A DNA stretch of 10,472 nt from Cruorifilaria tuberocauda (taxonomy: Eukaryota; Nematoda; Chromadorea; Rhabditida; Onchocercidae). The translations under genes and the position numbers were made by a program. Each line of letters begins with the position of its first letter. Position 1 is the stretch's first letter. The notes beneath the pieces are model-generated. The model was given only the letters and a program-made list of their open reading frames with translations, ran no database searches and was not told the DNA's origin. Below are positions 8,601 to 10,472 of this stretch, piece by piece. The DNA is taken from NCBI GenBank assembly GCA_013365365.1, contig JABVXU010001085.1, positions 1 through 10,472 on the forward strand, given 5' to 3'.

Positions 8601-10422
8601 TTATGGGAATTTGTAATGGTGAACCAAATACAGCCTTATTAACCACCTGTATTATGATTTCTACCTTTGCATTAGCATATGGATTAAGACAATTGCGACA
8701 AAGTTATTATCTTGGAAGAACGGTTTATCATTTTTTCCCAATCATTTTTATCAAAAAATACCGAATATTATTTATTTTACGTTTTAACGTATATTTTATT
8801 GTATAATTTTATCGTAAACCACCATATAAGTATCGTAATTTTACCATATAGGTAACGTAATTTTACCGTACAAGTAACGTAATTTTACCGTACGAATATC
8901 GTATATTATTTTCATTCGAAAAATGAAAAATTTAATTTTTTCAAAAATTTTAAATTTATTTTTCAAGAATTTTCCATAAGGAAAAAAAAAAAGAAATACA
9001 ACAAACAAACAAAAAAATCTTCAAACAATTTTTTTTTTTTTGTTAAATTTATCTTTTATGAAACAATTTTTAGCTTCGACGTGCACTTGCTGATTTTGGT
9101 GTGCTAATTTCAATTGCAGTAGTTGCAAGTCTTGCACATTTATTAGTTCCAGATCCTTATTTACAAGTAATTATTATTTCATTTAATTATTTATTAAAAT
9201 TAAAATTTCATGACATTTTAACAAATACTTTTCATTTTAGCGTTTGGAAGTACCGGATCATTTTAGTTTTACAAATAGCGAAGCACGACGTCATGGCTTA
9301 TTTGTTTCCGCATATTTACCATTAAATCAATTATGGATACTTATCGTATCATTAGTTGCAGCATTACTCGTTTTTATACTTTTATTTGTTGAAACTGAAA
9401 TTACAGAGTAAGCTAGTTCTTTTTTCAATTACTCTTACATCTTTATTAAAAAAAAAAAAAGAAATTCAAAATTCACTTTTTCTTTCTTTTTAAATAATTA
9501 GACTATTGCTTTTACTTTTACTTTTACTTTTACTATTACTTTTATTTTTACATTTAGATTATTGCTATCACGTAAGGATCGTTGTTTGATAAAAGGAAGT
9601 GGTTTACATTGGGATTTATTACTTATGGGTGTTTGCACCTTACTTTGTAGTATTTTTGGTTTACCATGGATGTGTGCTGCTGCTGTACAATCACTTGCGC
9701 ACTGTAATTCACTTTCTGTACCGAAAAAAAGTGCACCCGGTGAACGACCTGGTACGGAGAGTTTCCGGATTAATCTCTTATACTTGATATAATTGATTGT
9801 TTATTAGATTCAAAGATAATTTCTGGTACTTGATATAATAATATATATGATATAATTAATAAATATATAATTGATTGTCTTAGTGAAGAAAATATAGATT
9901 GATTTAATATTTAATTAAATTTAAAGATATAAGAGACCTTTTTTTGATTGATTTAAGGTGATTGGAAGATATGAAAAAGGAAATTTTGATTAAAATTTTT
10001 CTGATATATGATATCTTTCTTATTATTGCAATTAACTCTATTGTATTTCACATTTTTTCCTATCAATTAATTGTTTAATAAATAATTAATTATTTAATTG
10101 AAGATTTGATTAGATTCATTATTACTCTGTTACAATCCATTAGACTTTCTTTTTTCCTTAATATAAATAGTTTCATACTTAAATTTTTATATTTACAGGT
10201 GTGGATTATGTTCTTGAACAACGTGTCACAACAATTGGTGTATCATTACTAATGGGATTATTTGCTTTTGGTGGTTCCTATCTACGACTACCATTAGCAT
10301 CATTATTTGGTGTTTTCCTATATTTAGGTATTATGAATCTTACAGGTGTACAATTTATTCAACGCATTATTCTTTTCTTTATACCGGAAAAATATTTTCC
10401 TAATACACCATATACGGAATCG
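2064..10422 (+). CDS. SLC4-family anion exchanger (AE-like bicarbonate transporter), 20 exons, 3' end outside window
   Basis: This is a plasma-membrane chloride/bicarbonate exchanger of the SLC4 family, expected to move HCO3- against Cl- for pH and volume control. Twenty exons join in phase to 2835 nt (945 codons): 2064-2208, 2608-2705, 3286-3366, 3718-3811, 3972-4101, 4344-4459, 4651-4786, 4927-5028, 5110-5188, 5405-5599, 5793-5982, 6306-6429, 6743-6843, 7690-7838, 8027-8221, 8501-8722, 9074-9166, 9241-9407, 9558-9751, 10199-10422. Hallmarks in order are [11 protein letters not shown] (N-terminal domain), [88 protein letters not shown] and LEQRVT. The TM8 glutamate (E801) and the AE2-like PNTALL/KGSG blocks favour an AE over a Na+-coupled carrier, which has Asp at that site. 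Last transmembrane segments and tail are missing because the window ends. In nematodes these genes are called abts; I cannot say which paralogue this is. Confidence 0.93.
2209..2607 (+). other. Intron 1
   Basis: A 399-nt GT..AG intron made of T and A homopolymer runs with ATGATGA-like stretches. It has a T-run/A-run junction at about 2445-2469 capable of forming a simple hairpin. No conserved or coding sequence is seen. Confidence 0.6.
2608..2705 (+). CDS. Exon 2: low-complexity N-terminal segment (residues 49-81)
   Basis: Acceptor tttttag and donor aaa|gtatta bound a 98-nt open stretch. The phase-1 base from exon 1 plus 98 nt gives exactly 33 codons, ending in phase 0 as exon 3 needs. The peptide is Ser/Pro/Asn rich ([14 protein letters not shown], then [16 protein letters not shown]) and leads straight into the conserved VFVEL of exon 3. 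There is no known domain; tails of this kind in SLC4 proteins are cytosolic and often phosphorylated. Confidence 0.65.
2706..3025 (+). other. First part of intron 2, with a candidate Lys-rich microexon
   Basis: This 320-nt stretch is homopolymer-rich. At 2806-2841 a good acceptor (aaatttttag) is followed by 12 phase-0 codons, mostly Lys, up to a weak donor tgc|gtttaa. The main transcript does not need it, because exons 2 and 3 already join in phase. Nothing else is visible. Confidence 0.4.
3026..3285 (+). repeat. 33-bp minisatellite forming the 3' end of intron 2
   Basis: Roughly eight diverged units of the form TTAAATTAAATATA, TTTACAATAA, ATATTCAGG run to the exon 3 boundary. The first unit is 3026-3058. 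The real acceptor ATTCAG (3280-3285) is the end of the last, shortened unit. Earlier units end TTCAGG, TTTAGG, TTCAGA, CCAGG or ACAGG and so make decoy acceptors. Confidence 0.85.
3286..3366 (+). CDS. Exon 3: start of the cytoplasmic band 3 domain (residues 82-108)
   Basis: The 27 codons begin [16 protein letters not shown] and continue [11 protein letters not shown]. This is the family-wide opening of the SLC4 cytoplasmic domain, where vertebrate AEs have FVELNEL followed by WRETARWIKFEE. The acceptor attcag is the last unit of a tandem repeat. The donor is gag|gttttt. Both ends are phase 0. Confidence 0.92.
3367..3717 (+). other. Intron 3
   Basis: A 351-nt intron of low complexity, containing the repeated word TATTTTAAAATATAAAA around 3402-3419 and 3444-3460. 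I see no coding potential or conserved element. Confidence 0.6.
3718..3811 (+). CDS. Exon 4: cytoplasmic domain core (residues 109-139)
   Basis: The sequence reads [19 protein letters not shown] followed by [13 protein letters not shown], matching the AE consensus EDVEE..RWG.PHVASLSFRSLLELR. The acceptor is attcag. The donor at accg|gttcat splits the Gly codon, which exon 5 completes with GT. Without splicing, the frame stops within a few codons, so the junction is well defined. Confidence 0.93.
3972..4101 (+). CDS. Exon 5: cytoplasmic domain (residues 140-182)
   Basis: The sequence starts [20 protein letters not shown], equivalent to G.VLLDL....L..I...V in the family. It continues through [14 protein letters not shown], the segment preceding the H-x-HP motif. 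The acceptor is atttcag. The donor gc|gtaagt is close to consensus and leaves phase 2. Confidence 0.92.
4144..4299 (+). repeat. 78-bp tandem duplication in intron 5
   Basis: Units 4144-4221 and 4222-4299 share GTTTTCTTGTTAAATAT, TTAGAAATGATTAACC and TAAAATTAATTATTTAATAC with only a few substitutions. The high identity suggests a recent event. Neither splice site is included. Confidence 0.9.
4344..4459 (+). CDS. Exon 6: variable linker of the cytoplasmic domain (residues 183-221)
   Basis: It opens with [15 protein letters not shown], where AEs have KHSHP, then a weakly conserved Ser/Thr/Asn stretch ending TKLRI. The acceptor is atttag. I chose donor g|gtattg at 4460; a second GT at 4454 has the same phase and would drop two codons (exon end 4453). 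The frame stops soon after 4460 if unspliced. Confidence 0.82.
4651..4786 (+). CDS. Exon 7: variable cytoplasmic linker (residues 222-266)
   Basis: The exon encodes [14 protein letters not shown] and then a mixed charged stretch ending in VLKQQ. The acceptor is the unusual atttttaag. The upstream alternatives near 4593-4596 run into a stop (gta gaa tga), so AAG is the only workable site in phase. The donor is ag|gttaat. This region is not conserved across SLC4 proteins, so support is the open frame and phase rather than homology. Confidence 0.78.
4927..5028 (+). CDS. Exon 8: variable cytoplasmic linker (residues 267-300)
   Basis: It runs [19 protein letters not shown] to SDSLGK, with acceptor tttcag and near-consensus donor aa|gtatgt. 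Phase 2 at both ends agrees with its neighbours. No domain is visible. In AE proteins this position is a loop of variable length inside the cytoplasmic domain. Confidence 0.85.
5110..5188 (+). CDS. Exon 9: cytoplasmic domain (residues 301-327)
   Basis: The residues [19 protein letters not shown] followed by IGTETAQ correspond to the AE segment with KHELKLLEKIPENAEA, the helix before the VLVG strand. The acceptor is a T-run ending tttag. The donor cag|gtatca is followed 14 nt later by a long CT tract. The exon ends in phase 0. Confidence 0.9.
5203..5230 (+). repeat. (CT)n tract just inside intron 9
   Basis: Fourteen CT copies start 14 nt after the donor of exon 9. In RNA this is a CUCUCU tract of the type bound by PTB-class proteins. 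Confidence 0.95.
5405..5599 (+). CDS. Exon 10: cytoplasmic domain beta-sheet core (residues 328-392)
   Basis: Sixty-five codons start [20 protein letters not shown] and pass through [12 protein letters not shown] to [14 protein letters not shown]. The counterparts are the AE blocks LVG.VEFL, FVRL, VRFLFLLLGP and YHEIGRSI(S/A)TLM. The acceptor is ctttag and the donor is atg|gttgaa. The exon is phase 0 at both ends, so skipping it would not shift the frame. Confidence 0.95.
5630..5656 (+). repeat. (CT)n tract just inside intron 10
   Basis: About thirteen CT copies start 30 nt after the donor of exon 10, with more interrupted CT to about 5670. With the tract in intron 9 it brackets exon 10. Confidence 0.95.
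5793..5982 (+). CDS. Exon 11: end of the cytoplasmic domain (residues 393-455)
   Basis: It encodes [20 protein letters not shown] and then [15 protein letters not shown], the conserved F..AY.A..R.DLL..I..FLD.S.VLPP block that closes the band 3 cytoplasmic domain. A basic helix, [13 protein letters not shown], follows. The acceptor attttaag has the rare AAG form. The donor is t|gtatat. Confidence 0.93.
5983..6305 (+). other. Intron 11
   Basis: A 323-nt intron. Its first 100 nt are plain T-rich sequence, and the rest is the TTGGAAAT tandem array ending close to the acceptor tttttcag. No gene is seen on either strand. Confidence 0.65.
6086..6290 (+). repeat. Tandem repeat in intron 11 (TTATTATTGGAAAT family)
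   Basis: Several imperfect units combine TTATTATTGGAAATCATTGG, AAATGAAAATTATATC and GGAAATATA. The array fills most of the second half of the intron and stops about 15 nt before the exon 12 acceptor. Unit length varies because ATTGGAAAT is itself repeated inside each unit. Confidence 0.8.
6306..6429 (+). CDS. Exon 12: basic linker and start of the membrane domain (residues 456-496)
   Basis: A Lys-rich linker leads into [19 protein letters not shown], the counterpart of the AE motif GR.FGGLI.D..RR.P.YLSD just before TM1. The donor tattg|gtacgt splits the Trp codon, and the G from 6743 restores W497, giving WSDYRDAL across the junction. That choice keeps the family motif intact. The acceptor is tttttcag. 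Confidence 0.94.
6430..6742 (+). other. Intron 12, with an intronic basic ORF and a GC-richer block
   Basis: A frame open from 6409 to the TAA ending at 6585 encodes a Lys/Arg-rich peptide ending [20 protein letters not shown]. It recalls the RFFGG linker of exon 12 but lies in another frame. From about 6585 to 6735 the GC content is clearly higher than in the other introns. This part holds a good internal acceptor (gttttgcag, AG at 6616-6617), a TATAAAAG at 6688-6695 and an ATG at 6701. None of these makes a coherent extra exon in phase. Confidence 0.35.
6743..6843 (+). CDS. Exon 13: transmembrane segment 1 (residues 498-530)
   Basis: It encodes [19 protein letters not shown] followed by [14 protein letters not shown]. 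This is TM1 of the SLC4 membrane domain; AE proteins have [32 protein letters not shown]. The exon end at cta tta g|gtatgt is the template for the tandem repeat that fills the first part of the next intron. Confidence 0.96.
6825..7142 (+). repeat. Splice-donor-derived minisatellite at the exon 13/intron 13 boundary
   Basis: Units of about 40-54 bp run GTATGTTTAA(G/A)TGATATGATAACATTTCATCGTATATTAG. The first contains the end of exon 13 plus the real donor at 6844. Copies of the donor GTATGTTT recur at 6884, 6978, 7032 and 7072. The last unit, at 7122-7137, repeats TTTGGTGGTCTATTAG, the exact final 16 nt of exon 13, then has ATATG instead of GTATG. Confidence 0.92.
7196..7689 (+). repeat. Three tandem units of 154-170 bp, each ending in an acceptor-like AG, closing intron 13
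   Basis: Units 7196-7365, 7366-7519 and 7520-7689 are diverged copies. Each starts with an (A/T)ATTTTT run, then GATAATGAAAATTT-like and CATTATT words, a T-rich then A-rich middle, GATTTATT-like words, and an end of the type GAAATTTA...TTNNTCAG. The endings are TTAATCAG, TTATTGAG and TATGTTCAG; the last is the real exon 14 acceptor. Confidence 0.75.
7690..7838 (+). CDS. Exon 14: transmembrane segments 2-3 (residues 531-580)
   Basis: [20 protein letters not shown] begins TM2. QPLMI (560 on) and [10 protein letters not shown] (to 575) form the TM2/TM3 region that lines the transport site. The family form is AQPLL....GP.LVFE. I end the exon at gcg|gtaagt, because the resulting [10 protein letters not shown] aligns without gaps with VFEEAFFSFC of AE1. 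A second good donor, gaa|gtaagc, lies 15 nt upstream in the same phase. Confidence 0.93.
8027..8221 (+). CDS. Exon 15: transmembrane segments 4-5 (residues 581-645)
   Basis: [20 protein letters not shown] begins the segment. A hydrophobic helix ending in AVDGSRML follows, then [19 protein letters not shown]. The AE counterpart has V.RFVSRFTQEIFAFLISLIFIYE. The exon ends ESLRFLYQ, exactly where AEs carry the KLxK stilbene motif. Acceptor ttttcag and donor cag|gtattc are both phase 0. Confidence 0.95.
8501..8722 (+). CDS. Exon 16: extracellular loop 3 and transmembrane segment 6 (residues 646-719)
   Basis: It begins [20 protein letters not shown], matching the IFQ.HPL start of the large extracellular loop. 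The loop has a glycosylation sequon N673-R-S675 and two cysteines (C665, C683) that could pair. PNTALL follows, then a TM helix and the basic end [13 protein letters not shown], where AEs have LRKFKNS.Y.PG. AE2 also carries its glycans in this loop. The acceptor is atttag and the donor acg|gtttat. Confidence 0.95.
8723..9073 (+). other. Intron 16
   Basis: A 351-nt intron holding the 22-bp repeat and then homopolymer A and T runs with ACAAACAAACAAA before the acceptor. No other element is seen. Confidence 0.6.
8808..8905 (+). repeat. 22-bp tandem repeat in intron 16
   Basis: About four units of ACCGTACAAGTAACGTAATTTT with variants; the second contains ATAGGTAACG, an AG|GT junction. It begins about 85 nt after the donor of exon 16. 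Confidence 0.85.
9074..9166 (+). CDS. Exon 17: transmembrane segment 7 (residues 720-750)
   Basis: [20 protein letters not shown] followed by [11 protein letters not shown] matches the AE block (K/R)[21 protein letters not shown]...DTYTQ. Both ends are phase 0. The donor caa|gtaatt leads into the shortest intron of the gene (74 nt). Confidence 0.94.
9241..9407 (+). CDS. Exon 18: loop and transmembrane segment 8 with the transport-site glutamate (residues 751-805)
   Basis: [20 protein letters not shown] matches KLSVPDGF.VS.SSARGW of AE1. The AE1 glycosylation sequon there (NSS) is NSE here and so is lost. A hydrophobic helix ends [15 protein letters not shown]801 aligns with Glu681 of AE1, the residue needed for anion/proton handling, where Na+-coupled SLC4 carriers have Asp. 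The acceptor is ttttag and the donor ga|gtaagc, phase 2. Confidence 0.95.
9508..9551 (+). repeat. (CTTTTA)n hexamer repeat beside the exon 19 acceptor
   Basis: Seven imperfect CTTTTA units follow TTAGACTATTG, a near copy of the exon 19 start TTTAGATTATTG. The array ends seven nucleotides before exon 19 and forms its pyrimidine tract. Confidence 0.85.
9558..9751 (+). CDS. Exon 19: transmembrane segments 9-10 (residues 806-870)
   Basis: [20 protein letters not shown] continues with [11 protein letters not shown] and [20 protein letters not shown]. The AE counterpart has KGSGFHLDLLL and FG(L/M)PWL.A.TVRSVTHANAL. Position 850 is Gln where AEs have Arg730. SAPGERPG follows, as APGDKP in AE2. The acceptor atttag follows a CTTTTA hexamer array. 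The donor ct g|gtacgg splits Gly871. Confidence 0.95.
9752..10198 (+). other. Intron 19
   Basis: A 447-nt intron. ACTTGATATAAT occurs twice near its start (about 9781 and 9829) and TATAATTGATTGT twice (about 9788 and 9866), showing partial duplications. The rest is AT-rich with AATTAATTATTTAATT palindromic words. No coding sequence is seen. Confidence 0.6.
10199..10422 (+). CDS. Exon 20: transmembrane segments 11-12 (residues 871-945); gene continues beyond window
   Basis: [20 protein letters not shown] corresponds to EVKEQR(V/I)(T/S)[22 protein letters not shown] and [12 protein letters not shown] match IPLAVLFGIFLYMGV.SL.GIQ...R..L. It ends [12 protein letters not shown] at donor tcg|gtaatt, phase 0. 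The remaining membrane helices and the cytosolic C-tail must lie in exons past 10472. Confidence 0.95.
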
Positions 10423-10472
10423 GTAATTATTATTTTGATATATTCTAATTTTTTTTTTTTTACCTCTTATTA

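Noticed and set aside
9599..9787. Second plus-strand frame inside exon 19
   Set aside because: It is a shifted-frame shadow of the exon encoding [11 protein letters not shown]; the homologous frame is the other one.
1..10472. CRISPR array, bacterial operon, tRNA or rRNA gene
   Set aside because: The repeats are direct intronic arrays without regular unique spacers, the only gene is split by spliceosomal introns, and I found no tRNA-like cloverleaf or rRNA sequence.

Overview
The window is extremely AT-rich and looks like nuclear DNA of an animal with short-to-medium introns. I favour a nematode, perhaps a spirurid or filarial relative. The support is the short GT..AG introns with TTTNAG acceptors, AT-driven codon choice, and the family of the one gene present. 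The phylum is an inference from style, not from a database match.

One protein-coding gene dominates and runs left to right on the + strand. I can join 20 exons between 2064 and 10422, with every junction phase-compatible and no internal stop. They give 945 codons of an SLC4-family bicarbonate transporter, an anion exchanger most like vertebrate AE2/AE3. Residues 1-80 are a low-complexity, poorly conserved tail. Residues about 82-400 are the cytoplasmic regulatory domain, followed by a basic linker. From about residue 498 the membrane domain begins, and it is still open at the right edge, so the last transmembrane segments and the C-terminal tail (probably 100 residues or so) lie outside. The 5' end is less certain: the first ATG I trust is five bases downstream of a splice acceptor, which fits trans-splicing of a spliced leader or an unseen upstream exon.

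Positions 1-2058 hold no gene I can support. They contain a nuclear-receptor-like DR1 motif, a long imperfect inverted repeat, a roughly 80-bp duplication, a dense cluster of TGATAA (GATA-factor-type) motifs, and simple repeats. This is the presumed upstream regulatory region or outron.

The unexpected structure is in the introns. Several carry tandem arrays whose units contain copies of the splice sites they adjoin. Intron 2 ends in a 33-bp minisatellite whose last unit is the real acceptor. Intron 13 begins with a 40-54-bp array copied from the real exon end and donor, and finishes with three diverged units of 154-170 bp each ending in an acceptor-like AG, the last being the real one. Many units carry juxtaposed AG|GT, the arrangement of recursive splice sites. 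Two neighbouring introns carry long CT tracts around a frame-neutral exon.

In the protein, the transport-site glutamate of anion exchangers is kept (E801). The arginine of the anion site is replaced by Gln850, and both lysines of the stilbene (DIDS) motif are replaced (F642, Q645). This predicts unusual pharmacology and possibly altered ion selectivity.
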